Assembly (NCBI RefSeq): GCF_900100375.1
Contig: NZ_FNEZ01000003.1
Coordinates: 117,790 to 181,789 of the forward strand
Length of the DNA: 64,000 bases
Source: Flavobacterium noncentrifugens
Lineage (GTDB): Bacteria > Bacteroidota > Bacteroidia > Flavobacteriales > Flavobacteriaceae
Direction of reading: 5' to 3'
Part shown: piece after piece, positions 20,301 through 27,126 of the stretch
Numbering within the stretch: position 1 is the stretch's first letter
Layout of the letters: the number at the start of each line of letters is the position of its first letter
Position numbers and translations under genes: made by a program
The notes under the pieces: generated by a model
The model's input: only the letters and a program-made list of their open reading frames with translations
Databases searched by the model: none
What the model was told of the DNA's origin: nothing

Positions 20301-20414
20301 TTGTTGCTGCGTACTGAATGCTGTATGGCTTGTAGCAAAGGCCTGGTTGAATAAAAAGCATGATAACACGCAATATAAAATCAGCCAAACCCGAAATAAT
20401 GAAAGGTTTTTCAT
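17400..20414 (-). CDS. SusC/RagA family TonB-dependent transporter
   Basis: A 1004-residue outer-membrane transporter. A signal peptide (to about residue 28) precedes a carboxypeptidase-D-regulatory-like domain (about 38-120, ITGTVTYNNMPMTGVTITVK). A TonB plug follows (about 125-235, with the SusC signature IEVLRDADATAIYGSRGANGV), then a 22-strand-type barrel ending in Phe (LQLTF). It imports the ligand held by SusD using TonB energy. First gene of the minus-strand operon susC-susD-S9. No SusR, ECF sigma/anti-sigma or hybrid two-component regulator lies next to it, so its regulation cannot be seen here. Confidence 0.95.
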   Translation of the reverse strand: MKNLSLFRVWLILYCVLSCFLFNQAFATSHTAFSTQQQQTITGTVTYNNMPMTGVTITVKSKNTTVLSGEDGKFSVAANGTDTLIFEYLGFKTQIFAINNKTNLTIELEEDVNDLKEVTVNAGYYTVKETERTGSISKITAKDIEKQPVTNLLAAMQGRMAGVNITQNTGIAGGGFDIEIRGQNSLRSGGNNPLYVIDGVPYASDLIGSRVTSPEMPMPTSPLNSLNPGDIESIEVLRDADATAIYGSRGANGVVLVTTKKGKAGKTKFTANVSSGFGQVTRFRKLMDTQQYLQMRKEAFANEGITEYPSWATDINGAWPLDRDTDWQETLAGGNAGFTTVQGSVSGGSDNTQFLVSGNYSRETTVFPGDFRYTKANVLSTISHKSENKKFTLGFTAGYTARDNKQPSIDFMQEAVGLAPNAPALYDDDGNLNWQDNTFNNPLRYLQTEAGAKTYDLLANAQLGYSILENLQLRSSFGFTDLRHKETSALPSTMFAPSTGHTPSSSSLFATTANRQSWIIEPQLDYNIAIGKAKLQALAGATFQQQDASQMTQQFYGFASNALLYNPGSASRITTLSSGESVYKYQAFFGRVNFNFAQRYIVNLTGRRDGSSRFGPGNRFANFGAVGAAWVFSNEKLVSEKLPFLSMGKLRASYGTSGNDQIGDYQYLDTYSTSGYSYGVSGLQPTRLFNPDFAWESNKKLEAALELGFLNDRISTSVAWYRNRSSNQLVGIPLPGTTGFSELQANLDAEVENSGWEVTLRTVNIKTESFSWITSINYTTAKNKLLSFPDLESSSYANQLVIGQPLNIVKSYHYTGLDPQTGLYTFEDVNGDGRISEPEDKTAIKNLNPQYFGGVQNQFRYGNLQLDFLFQFVKQLNYNEYYGTAAPGNMMNQPASAVSHWQQAGDTGPYQVYATDLNDAAITTNSQFGSSDAAISDGSYIRLKNISLSYDLPVKWTRGISCRLSVQGQNMLTVTSFKGADPEFKSLGYLPPLKTITTSLQLTF

Positions 20415-20461
20415 AATTTTGGTTGTGTAAAATGAAACGAAAGTTTTGTTTGTACTCCAGT

Positions 20462-20502
20462 CCTCTGTGTTAGTTTGCCGACGAAGCAGAGGGCTTTTTT
20501 TT
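20462..20502 (+). terminator. terminator-like hairpin, orphan
   Basis: CCTCTG (20462-20467) pairs with CAGAGG (20487-20492) and is followed by a run of eight Ts on the plus strand. No plus-strand gene ends here; on the minus strand it would lie in the susC leader. Its role is uncertain. Confidence 0.45.
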
Positions 20503-20613
20503 GTCCGGTAGTTTTATATTATCATAGTCGAATATTTAAGAGTTAAACATTACCTTCTTTTTTTCATCGATAAAAAAAGAAGCAAAAAAATCTAGCCCTG
20601 ACTGTTCGGCGAC

Positions 20614-20694
20614 CTGCTAATTCTCAATTTCGAAATGAAACAAACTCGCTGACGCTCAAACAGCGTTTCATTTTTTCGAAATTTTCGAATTGCA
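20614..20694. repeat. long imperfect inverted repeat upstream of susC
   Basis: The left arm 20614-20641 (CTGCTAATTCTCAATTTCG then AAATGAAAC) pairs with the right arm 20664-20694 (GTTTCATTTTTTCGAAATT then TTCGAATTGCAG), leaving a loop of about 22 bases. Such elements, flanked by 'ctagccctga' and 'gggcccgcc', look like a dispersed flavobacterial intergenic repeat; only one copy is in this window. Confidence 0.55.
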
Positions 20695-20699
20695 GGGGC

Positions 20700-21197
20700 C
20701 CGCCTGCCACAGTCTAAGGGCGGAACATCCGTCTTTGCAATTTTGTTTATTCCATTAGTGATCAAACATTAATTATTAATTGTTCATTAATCAATTAAGA
20801 TGCTGTCCCCGGCCTAACTAACCCAAAACCAATTTTACGGCCGGGTAACAGGCATCAACGTGGTATTTAAATCGTCACGCAAGCAGCGCAATATTATTTA
20901 TCCACAAAGCAGCTACGCGCAAACTGCGTGCGGGATGATCCGTTTTGATTTTCTAAGCGCAAAACGCGCATTATAACCCGAGGCGCAGCCGAACTAGGCG
21001 TAGCCAATTATTCATTGTTCATTATTAATTCGTCCTCGAAAGTTTAATCCAGCAACGATCACCCGGCACAAAAACTGCCAAATACCATAAACTATAGCTT
21101 CCCGCCGTTATGCAAGCAAAAAAAACATCGAAATCGATTGCGAAACTTTAATGAAGATTGCCCTGAATGTGAAGTTTACACTGGATTTTTTGGCCAT
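20700..21197. other. intergenic spacer without a gene
   Basis: Spacer between the susC leader elements and the putative structured RNA. Short open frames only; nothing recognised. It contains AT-rich runs (ATTAATTATTAATTGTTCATT) similar to those seen beside other repeats in the window. Confidence 0.35.
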
Positions 21198-21329
21198 AAA
21201 AAAAGCGTGGAACTCATCTTATTGCATCAAGGTACTGGCGGCACCCAACCACAAATAAGTGAGCCCACGCCTAGGTCGTGAGCATCTTACTTATCCTCTC
21301 GTGGTTTTAAAAACGCCAGTTTTTGATGC
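21198..21329 (-). ncRNA. putative pseudoknotted structured RNA
   Basis: Three helices can be drawn. B: 21224-21240 (GCATCAAGGTACTGGCG) with 21314-21329 (CGCCAGTTTTTGATGC). C, nested in B: AACCAC 21247-21252 with GTGGTT 21301-21306. A: 21205-21223 (GCGTGGAACTCATCTTATT) with 21254-21270 (AATAAGTGAGCCCACGC). A and B interleave, so they would form a pseudoknot. Read on the minus strand the element ends in helix A followed by seven Us (complement of 21198-21204), like an intrinsic terminator. No Rfam family was recognised. It lies about 140 bp before the first cassette gene; a DNA recombination site such as an attI-like site is an alternative. Confidence 0.45.
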
Positions 21330-21416
21330 GAGATTCAAAGCGAATACTTCTAATATTTTATGTGAAGAATCGCAAATTTAAAATAATCATCCAAATATAA
21401 ACTATTTATTTTAAAA

Positions 21417-21432
21417 GACACAAATTTGTGTC
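21417..21432. promoter_or_regulatory. 16-bp palindrome, likely operator of the XRE gene
   Basis: GACACAAATTTGTGTC is a perfect palindrome 34 bp upstream of the XRE start codon and just upstream of a TA-rich promoter-like stretch. XRE-type repressors commonly bind such palindromes and control their own gene; this is inference. Confidence 0.55.
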
Positions 21433-21466
21433 CTATTTTTTTTATGATATATGACATCTTTATGAT

Positions 21467-21685
21467 GTGAAAACAAATGAAAAAATATTTTTAAAAAGAC
21501 TTGGTTCTGCCATTAGAATGGAAAGAGAAAAACTTAATATTTCGCAAGAAGCGTTAGGTTTAGAAATTGGTATTTCTAAGAATCAAGTTGGTCGAATTGA
21601 AAGAGCGGAACATGCTACATCTATAACTATTCTATATAAATTAGCTATATTTTTTCAAATTGAGATCAAGTCTTTTTTTGATTAG
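21467..21685 (+). CDS. XRE-family HTH regulator
   Basis: A 72-residue single-domain helix-turn-helix protein of the Cro/C1 (HTH_3) type: LGSAIRMEREKLNISQEALG then LEIGISKNQVGRIERAEHAT, with the usual closing helix (SITILYKLAIFFQIEIKSFF). It begins with GTG; no in-frame ATG is near the N-terminus. It is the first gene of the AT-rich cassette region and sits behind a 16-bp palindrome. Solo XRE proteins of this length often act as C-proteins of restriction systems or as antitoxin-like regulators; the next gene encodes an HNH nuclease, which would fit, but a family B cassette boundary separates them. Confidence 0.85.
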   Translation: MKTNEKIFLKRLGSAIRMEREKLNISQEALGLEIGISKNQVGRIERAEHATSITILYKLAIFFQIEIKSFFD

Positions 21686-21768
21686 CGCATTAATTACAAA
21701 TTAATGTTGTAAGGAAAATAAATATTTTGGAATGTATGTTCACAAATATTTAAGTTAGCCATAACCAT
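21686..21768 (+). repeat. cassette boundary, family B-like (short)
   Basis: Between the XRE and HNH genes. Its right end (GAATGTATGTTCACAAATATTTAAGTTAG, cited in parts: 21729-21757) matches the right end of the longer family B sites at 25212, 27110 and 28665 (consensus CATATATTTAAGTTAG). The last part, GTTAGCCATAACC, pairs with TATGGCTA at 22544-22551 after the HNH gene. Confidence 0.5.
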
Positions 21769-21775
21769 TTCAAAC

Positions 21776-22543
21776 ATGACGATAAAAGATAAAACTAGAA
21801 AGATTATTTGGTCTAAATCAGGAAATAGATGTGCAATTTGCAAAACTTTATTAGTTCATAAAATTGATGAAGCAAATTCTGACTTCATTGTCGGAGAGGA
21901 ATGTCATATTTTATCATCAAAAGAAAATGGTCCACGTGGAAAAATCGAAAGTTTGCCTGACTTCAATATTCCAGAAAATTTAATTCTTCTTTGTGCCAAT
22001 CATCATAAAATGATTGACGATTTTCCAGAAACGTTTACGTTGGAAATTTTAACCGACTTAAAAAGGAATCACGAAAAATGGGTGGAAAACGCAATCGAAA
22101 AAGATTTACGTTCATTTCTTGAAAGTGTAAATAATGTACAGGTGTTAGACGAAATTACAACTCACAACGAGCTGCGAAATATTATACCTAACTCACACTT
22201 TTATTTCTTTGATTTGTCATCAATCACAGATCAAGATTTGTCCATTAATATTAGTGAGTTTTTTGATGATGTTAGAGATTTGATTGACATATATTCCGAT
22301 ATTGAAATTAGCAATTACCAACGTTATCTAATTCGTTGCGAAAATCAAATTAAAGAGTTTAATAAAAAAGGAATAAAAATTTTCGGAAAAGGATTAATCC
22401 GAAAGTATACATTTTTAAATATCCCTGAAAGTGATTATAAAATTGCTATGTTTGTAGCTTTTGATCCAAGCATCAATCCACAATCTATACAAGAAAATAA
22501 ATTGACAGTTAAATTACCGGAAGATTTTAATCCAATGGGATAG
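21776..22543 (+). CDS. HNH endonuclease domain protein
   Basis: A 255-residue protein with an N-terminal HNH nuclease module: CAIC (Cys-x2-Cys zinc knuckle, about residues 19-22), GEECHILSS as the first catalytic segment, LILLCANHHKMIDDFP as the Asn/His metal site. Residues 110-255 form a separate domain I do not recognise (NIPNSHFYFFDL ... AMFVAFDPSINPQ); it could be a sensor or DNA-specificity part. A single-gene cassette: the cassette start is complementary to the sequence after its stop. A restriction or anti-phage role is plausible from domain content, not shown. Confidence 0.85.
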   Translation: MTIKDKTRKIIWSKSGNRCAICKTLLVHKIDEANSDFIVGEECHILSSKENGPRGKIESLPDFNIPENLILLCANHHKMIDDFPETFTLEILTDLKRNHEKWVENAIEKDLRSFLESVNNVQVLDEITTHNELRNIIPNSHFYFFDLSSITDQDLSINISEFFDDVRDLIDIYSDIEISNYQRYLIRCENQIKEFNKKGIKIFGKGLIRKYTFLNIPESDYKIAMFVAFDPSINPQSIQENKLTVKLPEDFNPMG

Positions 22544-22690
22544 TATGGCTACGGCTAAAAGCCGGTAAGCGAATTACGCTGGCTTTCAACAAATAGAACA
22601 TTTGTTGTTCACGAAGAAAGTTTTATCTTGGCAGAGAGAACTCAGTTCGCTGGCATCGCAAATTTGCTTAAGCAGCGACACGTTATGTGA
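22544..22690 (+). repeat. attC-like site, family A (1)
   Basis: About 147 bp after the HNH gene. It has the family A core (TTCACGAAGAAAGTTTTATC then TTGGCAGAGAGAACTCAG) and ends GACACGTTATGTGAC, an R'-like GTT box. The left side (GGCTAAAAGCCGGTAAGC) is the R''-like part. Flanking arms around the core pair imperfectly. Confidence 0.75.
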
Positions 22691-22716
22691 CATTTAATTA
22701 AAACCATCCAACCAAT

Positions 22717-23535
22717 ATGTCAAATGAAATTTTCGAAAAAATACTAAATCGTAAAATTGAAACTTTTAAATCTGTTTTTTTAGAAGATAGTGAAGGCATA
22801 TTTAAAGTAAATGGAAAACTTTTTCATGCACAAGAATTCGGAGTTTACCGCGAAAGAGTTTTATCAGAAATAATTAAAAGTGTTATTCCAGAAAGTATCC
22901 AAGTAAAGGATGGTTTTGTGATAACTTCGAAAAATAAGTTAAGTACACAATGCGATATAATTCTTTATGATAGCGAAAATACTCCAGTTATCAATGACGG
23001 TGTTTTGCGCTTTTTTCCAATTGAATCTGTGTTAGCTATCTGCGAAGTCAAATCCATTATCAGAACAAAAGCCGAGTTAAAAGAAATTCTTCAAAAACTC
23101 GCTGCGCAAAAAAAATTAGATCATGATGTAATAAGTTTAAGAAAAGAGGGCGAAATGATTACCACTTTTTTAGTTTGCAAAAAAATAGATTTTGATTTTC
23201 AAACTGATTTCAGTGATCTATATGAAGGTATTGAAAATGAATTACGTCATAATTTTATCTTAAGTTTAGAAGATGGAATAATATCATATCAGATTGAACG
23301 TGAATATTTTAACGAAGCCAACAAAGAAGCTTTTGATAATGTATTTAAGGGAAAAAGTAAATTATGTGAATATCCTGTCGTTAGAGGCGATTTGATGCCA
23401 AATGTAATTACTAAAGCTACTGACAAATACCCAAATATTCACATAAAAATGTTTCTTCACGCAATTGGAAGTTCACTGGAGCATGTTAGAAAACCAAGAA
23501 TTGAATTGCAAAATTATTATACGGATGAGTTATAA
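22717..23535 (+). CDS. DUF6602-type protein, PD-(D/E)xK nuclease-like
   Basis: A 272-residue protein resembling the DUF6602 group: YRERVLSEIIKSVIPESIQV, GFVITS, then TQCDIILYDSENTPV and FFPIESVLAICEVKS. The spaced Asp (QCDII) and E-x-K (ICEVKS) match the active-site pattern of the PD-(D/E)xK nuclease fold. No membrane segment. Single-gene cassette with perfect terminal complementarity: GTTATGTGAC at 22682-22691 before it and GTCACATAAC at 23538-23547 after it. Nuclease activity is inferred from the motif; the biological role is unknown but would fit defence. Confidence 0.75.
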   Translation: MSNEIFEKILNRKIETFKSVFLEDSEGIFKVNGKLFHAQEFGVYRERVLSEIIKSVIPESIQVKDGFVITSKNKLSTQCDIILYDSENTPVINDGVLRFFPIESVLAICEVKSIIRTKAELKEILQKLAAQKKLDHDVISLRKEGEMITTFLVCKKIDFDFQTDFSDLYEGIENELRHNFILSLEDGIISYQIEREYFNEANKEAFDNVFKGKSKLCEYPVVRGDLMPNVITKATDKYPNIHIKMFLHAIGSSLEHVRKPRIELQNYYTDEL

Positions 23536-23537
23536 AC

Positions 23538-23680
23538 GTCACATAACAGCCTGTAACCTCAATCGCGGAGTTTTCGGTAAAATGAAGTTTCCTTTTCACG
23601 AAGAAATTATATCTTAGCAGAGAGAACTCGGCTAGCTTTCATTCGCAACTGTGCGAAAGCGGCGAAACTTTAGCAGTAAG
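23538..23680 (+). repeat. attC-like site, family A (2)
   Basis: Starts with GTCACATAAC (R''), the exact reverse complement of the same cassette's first ten bases at 22682-22691. The core reads CACGAAGAAATTATATCTTAGCAGAGAGAACTC. The right arm contains the small hairpin TCGCA-ACTG-TGCGA. Ends at the box TTTAGCAGTAAG that opens the next cassette. Confidence 0.8.
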
Positions 23681-23743
23681 CGGCACTCGAACCGTATTTA
23701 TTATAAAAAATCAATAAATATATTAACACTTAAAATTTAAATT

Positions 23744-24052
23744 ATGAGTTTTGTAAGCGGTACTTTTTCAGTCGTTTGTAACCAATGTGGTGTGCAGACA
23801 GATTTTAATTCAGATGAAGCAGATTTCGAATCAACAGGTGGTAGTGAAAGACAAATGGGACCAGAAAATGGTTATAGTTGGGAATCTTCATTCAACTGTG
23901 ATTGTGGAAATGAAATTGAGTTTGATTATAATGTTCATGAATATCCGCAAGGTGCATTTAATCATGAAGATGTCAGGATTACAGGCGCAACAGTAAATGA
24001 TATGTTTACTTATGATTTTAATGATGAACCGGAACAAGAAGATTTTGAGTAA
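23744..24052 (+). CDS. small acidic protein with zinc-ribbon-like cysteines
   Basis: A 102-residue acidic protein. Cys12/Cys15 (VVCNQCG) and Cys52/Cys54 (FNCDCG) look like two halves of a zinc ribbon around an acidic loop (DFNSDEADFES). The C-terminus is Asp/Glu-rich (FNDEPEQEDFE). No family was recognised. Single-gene cassette: TTTAGCAGTAAG before it and CCTACTGCTAAC after it are complementary at 10 of 12 positions. A DNA- or protein-binding adaptor is possible. Confidence 0.7.
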   Translation: MSFVSGTFSVVCNQCGVQTDFNSDEADFESTGGSERQMGPENGYSWESSFNCDCGNEIEFDYNVHEYPQGAFNHEDVRITGATVNDMFTYDFNDEPEQEDFE

Positions 24053-24054
24053 TG

Positions 24055-24190
24055 CCTACTGCTAACTGCAACCGCAGTCCCGGAGTTTTTAGCGGGCTTC
24101 ACGCTTTTTCTCCACGAAGAAAGTTTTATCTTGATAGAGAAAAGTCAGTCCGCTGGCATCGCGAATTCGGTTAGCGAGATAACGTTGGCA
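24055..24190 (+). repeat. attC-like site, family A (3)
   Basis: R''-like CCTACTGCTAAC, then the local hairpin CTGC-AACC-GCAG, then arms AGCGGGCT / AGTCCGCT that pair around the core CACGAAGAAAGTTTTATCTT, and a right end GATAACGTTGGCAACC. The CTGC/GCAG stem replaces CCGC/GCGG and CCAC/GTGG of other copies, a compensatory change. Confidence 0.8.
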
Positions 24191-24207
24191 ACCTTAAAAA
24201 AAGCATT

Positions 24208-24648
24208 ATGCAAAATAACCAAATAATCTTTGCTGTAGCCATCCTTATTGGGATATCACCCATTATTATGGAACTAATAATATTTAGGAAATTTCGTCTA
24301 TTTACTCTGTTCAATCACTTCTCTATTGGCTCAATGCCTTTACGAGATTTAGCTATACTCGCAATATCAAATGAAGACAGGACAACCTACATAAAGGATT
24401 TTTTTGATTTTCGGTATCAAAACATTTCATCAATTATAAAAGGAATTAGTGCGGTAATAGTCGTAAATGTTGGAGTTTTTCTCGAAGTACTGTATGGAAA
24501 GGATGGCAATTTCACATTTTGGAATCATTGGCCTTTAATTGCTTCAATATTGGCGCTATCACTTTGCAATCTTTGGTATTTCAACAAACTTAAACTTTGT
24601 GTAAAAGATTTTAGAAAAGCAATTATCTTATACGAAATTATTAAATGA
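24208..24648 (+). CDS. multi-pass membrane protein, unknown
   Basis: A 146-residue protein with three clear membrane segments (IIFAVAILIGISPIIMELII at the N-terminus; IIKGISAVIVVNVGVFLEVL; LIASILALSLCNLWYFNKL). The loop between 1 and 2 carries SIGSMPLRDLAILAISNEDR. I do not recognise the family. It is followed after 1 bp by a second small membrane protein gene with no attC-like site between them, so the two form one two-gene cassette and probably act together. Confidence 0.65.
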   Translation: MQNNQIIFAVAILIGISPIIMELIIFRKFRLFTLFNHFSIGSMPLRDLAILAISNEDRTTYIKDFFDFRYQNISSIIKGISAVIVVNVGVFLEVLYGKDGNFTFWNHWPLIASILALSLCNLWYFNKLKLCVKDFRKAIILYEIIK

Positions 24649-24649
24649 T

Positions 24650-24973
24650 ATGGAAAACTTTGCAACAATCGCCCTTGGAATTTCTGTTTTGATAATCCTA
24701 TATGTTTTACTCTCTATTATTTCCGACTACCATCGTCGTAAAGTGGCGAGAAGAATAATCAACAATCAATTCACCAGAATGAATGGACATTATCTTGAAG
24801 AAAATGAGTCTTTCGATGTCTCTAACAAAGTGTTTTATCACAACCAACAATATCTCGCGCATGACTTGGATTTAATATCAATCTCTGATATCGAAATTGA
24901 TTTTAAAGTTGAGTTTGTGATCTCTCAGTACAAAAAAATTGAAAAAGAATTTCAAAAAACGACAAGGCAATAA
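24650..24973 (+). CDS. small single-pass membrane protein, unknown
   Basis: A 107-residue protein with one N-terminal membrane helix (ATIALGISVLIILYVLLSII) followed by a basic stretch (YHRRKVARRI) and a soluble mixed domain. The topology with the basic side after the helix suggests a cytoplasmic C-terminus. Its ATG is one base after the stop of the preceding membrane-protein gene. No family was recognised. The two products are likely partners. Confidence 0.6.
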   Translation: MENFATIALGISVLIILYVLLSIISDYHRRKVARRIINNQFTRMNGHYLEENESFDVSNKVFYHNQQYLAHDLDLISISDIEIDFKVEFVISQYKKIEKEFQKTTRQ

Positions 24974-24975
24974 AG

Positions 24976-25222
24976 GCAGCTCATAACAGAGAACCGTGCT
25001 GAAAACAAACATTTTGATTAGTTTTATCATTGGTAAAACGCTTCGATAACCCGCAGTATTTATTTGCAGCTTTTGCAATTGCAAAAGCTTTTTTCCATAA
25101 TCTATTAAACACTGCTATTAATGTTTCTTGTTTTTACCTTGATTATTTATATTGCATATATTTATATGCGACAACAAACATTTAATTTTAAAGTGAGTTG
25201 CACATATATTTAAATTATGGGC
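24976..25222 (+). repeat. cassette boundary, family B (4)
   Basis: Begins CTCATAACAGAGAACCGTGC and shares this start (ATAAC-A/C-GAGAAC) with site 8. It holds a 22-bp perfect palindrome at 25068-25089 (AGCTTTTGCAATTGCAAAAG then CT), then GACAACAAACATTTAATTTT, and ends GCACATATATTTAAATTATG. Unlike family A it lacks the CACGAAGAAAG core. The start box of the preceding cassette (GTTGGCAACC) does not pair with its left end, so a boundary may have been exchanged. Confidence 0.65.
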
Positions 25223-25271
25223 AAGACCATAACACGACAACCAGAATTGACCATAAAAAAACTGCTTCAAA

Positions 25272-25826
25272 ATGAATGACAGGTTTCAATACAAATTATC
25301 AGCTAGTCAAAAAAACGAAATAGCTCAAAATCTAATTGATATTTTGCAAAAAGATATAGATATTACAGACCAAACTAGAGGTTTCATTGGCAATTGGATA
25401 TTGACAGTTTCAGACGAGAAAAGGAAAGCTTTTTTTGATGTGTGGAATATAGTTTTGAAGAACTATTTACCAATGAAAAGACCAATTTTATTTCGAGCAT
25501 GCAAAAGAATTAATAGAAATGACAAAATAACAAGTTTCACTGGAAGCTTAGATTGTGCAAAAGGATTTAGTAATGGCAAAGGTTTATTGATAATTTGTGA
25601 TACTAAAGAAACACTCAAGTTTGAAGAAGAACTCTATAAAATTGGAGACTATCGACATACATTTTATCCGCTTGTAGATGTTTTGGTAAAAGCCAGAGAT
25701 TCGGGAGGCTGGGGATTCTCTGAAAGAATACTGAGAGAGTACATTGGCGAAGATGAATATATAATGAGAATTAACTTAGATAATGTCAATAGTTTTAAAT
25801 GGCATGAAATTAATTCTAGAACATAG
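25272..25826 (+). CDS. cassette protein, possible ADP-ribosyltransferase fold
   Basis: A 184-residue soluble protein. An all-alpha N-terminal part (to about 75) is followed by PILFRACKRINRNDKI, SFTGSLDCAKGFSNG, then LLIICDT and SERILREYIGEDEYIMRI. The order Arg on a strand, S/T-rich 'SFTGS' strand, and a late E-rich segment resembles the R-S-E motif order of ADP-ribosyltransferase toxins, but no family match could be tested. Single-gene cassette with a perfect 10-bp pair: ATTATGGGCA (25214-25223) and TGCCCATAAT (25831-25840). Toxin, immunity or defence effector are all possible. Confidence 0.6.
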   Translation: MNDRFQYKLSASQKNEIAQNLIDILQKDIDITDQTRGFIGNWILTVSDEKRKAFFDVWNIVLKNYLPMKRPILFRACKRINRNDKITSFTGSLDCAKGFSNGKGLLIICDTKETLKFEEELYKIGDYRHTFYPLVDVLVKARDSGGWGFSERILREYIGEDEYIMRINLDNVNSFKWHEINSRT

Positions 25827-25828
25827 CA

Positions 25829-25990
25829 CCTGCCCATAATCGCCTGTAAAACAGCCTGTAACTGCAATCGCGGAGATTTCGGTAAAATGAAATTTTATTT
25901 TCACGAAGAAAGTTTTATCTTGGCAGAGAGAAATCAATCCGCTGTGATCAGCAACCTCCGCCTAAGCTGCGAAAAGTTGCAGGCAATATT
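25829..25990 (+). repeat. attC-like site, family A (5)
   Basis: Opens with TGCCCATAAT (perfect complement of this cassette's start). Contains a second AAC-like element (ACAGCCTGTAAC), the hairpin CTGC-AATC-GCGG, the core TTCACGAAGAAAGTTTTATC and TTGGCAGAGAGAAATC, and ends AGTTGCAGGCAATATT, the start box of the RDD cassette. Confidence 0.8.
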
Positions 25991-26023
25991 TCAATATTCA
26001 AACTATTTGACGATACCAAAATT

Positions 26024-26449
26024 ATGGACAACACTACGAACGAAAATATCATCCTTGAAGAAGTAAAATTAGACATTGCATCTAATAACTCAAGAGTTAC
26101 AAATATGATAGCTGATTCAATCATATTCTACATTATTTACTACGCGTTAATCTCCTATTCATATGAAATGTACGGAGCAGATACAGAAAGTGACCCTTTG
26201 CTCGATCTTACTTTTTTATTGGTCTCTTTCCTATTAGTTTATACTGTCACAGAATACTTTTTTTCTAAAACAATCGGTAAATTTATAAGCAGAACAAATG
26301 TTGTAAATTTGGATGGAACCAAACCTGGACTTAGAAGTATTTTAAGCCGAACTCTTTGCAGATTGATTCCTTGCGAAGCATTTTCTTTTATGTTTTTACA
26401 AAATGGGCTGCATGATAAATTTTCCAAAACGCGTGTCGTAAATGATTAA
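26024..26449 (+). CDS. RDD-family membrane protein
   Basis: A 141-residue membrane protein of the RDD type: SRVTNMIADSIIFYIIYYAL is the first helix, LLVSFLLVYTVTEYFFSKTIGK the second, and the conserved connecting part reads TIGKFISRTNVVNLDGTKPG, followed by ILSRTLCRLIP and a third short hydrophobic stretch. RDD proteins are small inner-membrane proteins, some involved in sodium/proton exchange; the role here is unknown. Single-gene cassette: TTGCAGGCAATATT before and AATACTGCCTAAC after are largely complementary. Confidence 0.75.
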   Translation: MDNTTNENIILEEVKLDIASNNSRVTNMIADSIIFYIIYYALISYSYEMYGADTESDPLLDLTFLLVSFLLVYTVTEYFFSKTIGKFISRTNVVNLDGTKPGLRSILSRTLCRLIPCEAFSFMFLQNGLHDKFSKTRVVND

Positions 26450-26452
26450 ACT

Positions 26453-26596
26453 AATACTGCCTAACCACCGGTGAAAAAACTTGCTTGTTTTCAATAAGTT
26501 GAACGTTTAGTTTTCACTAAGAAAGTTTTATCTTGGCAGAGAGAACTAAGCTTGTTTTCATCGGCAACTGTGGTTAAGCGGCCTAACGTTATAAGC
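26453..26596 (+). repeat. attC-like site, family A (6)
   Basis: R''-like TGCCTAACCACC; R'-like CCTAACGTTATAAGC at the right end. The inner arms pair well: GGTGAAAAAACTTGCTTG (from 26470) with AAGCTTGTTTTCATCGG (from 26551). The loop holds CACTAAGAAAGTTTTATCTT and GGCAGAGAGAACT. This copy gives the clearest long stem. Confidence 0.82.
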
Positions 26597-26650
26597 AACC
26601 CGCTTCAACACGAAATAATATTTAATAATAGTCTAATCACTTTTTAAAAT

Positions 26651-26947
26651 ATGCAATTTATTACAATCAAAGATTTAAAATTAGAGTTAGCAAATAACTA
26701 CAATGAATTAGGACAAATTAGAATTACTCATGTAGATGGAAAGCCAGAATTTATCGGTTACAGAGAATCCATGAATGAGGATACCTTAGATTTTGTTATG
26801 ATGTCTATGGCGGTAGAATATGAAAAAGATAGATACCAAACTTTAGACTTTAACAATGTAGATATCATTTCCATCCAATATCAGAGATCTAATGATAATT
26901 TGAAAAAATTTAAAGTCATTCACAAACCAAATTCGGACAGCTTATAA
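26651..26947 (+). CDS. small cassette protein, unknown
   Basis: A 98-residue soluble protein (MQFITIKDLKLELANNYNEL ... FIGYRESMNEDTLDF) with a predicted mix of strands and helices and no cysteine. I do not recognise it. Its last codons and stop (AGC TTA TAA) lie inside the boundary: GCTTATAAC at 26940-26948 is the perfect complement of the cassette start GTTATAAGC at 26588-26596. So the gene's stop codon is part of the recombination site. A stand-alone immunity-type or regulatory protein is conceivable. Confidence 0.65.
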   Translation: MQFITIKDLKLELANNYNELGQIRITHVDGKPEFIGYRESMNEDTLDFVMMSMAVEYEKDRYQTLDFNNVDIISIQYQRSNDNLKKFKVIHKPNSDSL

Positions 26948-27124
26948 CAACTCGGAACCGCAATTGCTAAACGTATAGTTTTGTTACGTTGGTTTTATGG
27001 ATGAAGGTTACACTTCGTATACAGTTATTTACATATCGAACTATCTTAGGTTTAGATTGAATATATTTAAACGACAACAATATTTAAAGTGAATTGTGAA
27101 TATATTTAAGTTAGTAGCAATTCA
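26940..27124 (+). repeat. cassette boundary, family B-like (7)
   Basis: Left end GCTTATAACAACTCGGAACC; the middle has no family A core. The right end (ACGACAACAATATTTAAAGT, GAATATATTTAAGTTAG) matches family B. The final box GTTAGTAGCAATTCA (27110-27124) opens the DUF6161 cassette. Confidence 0.65.
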
Positions 27125-27126
27125 CA

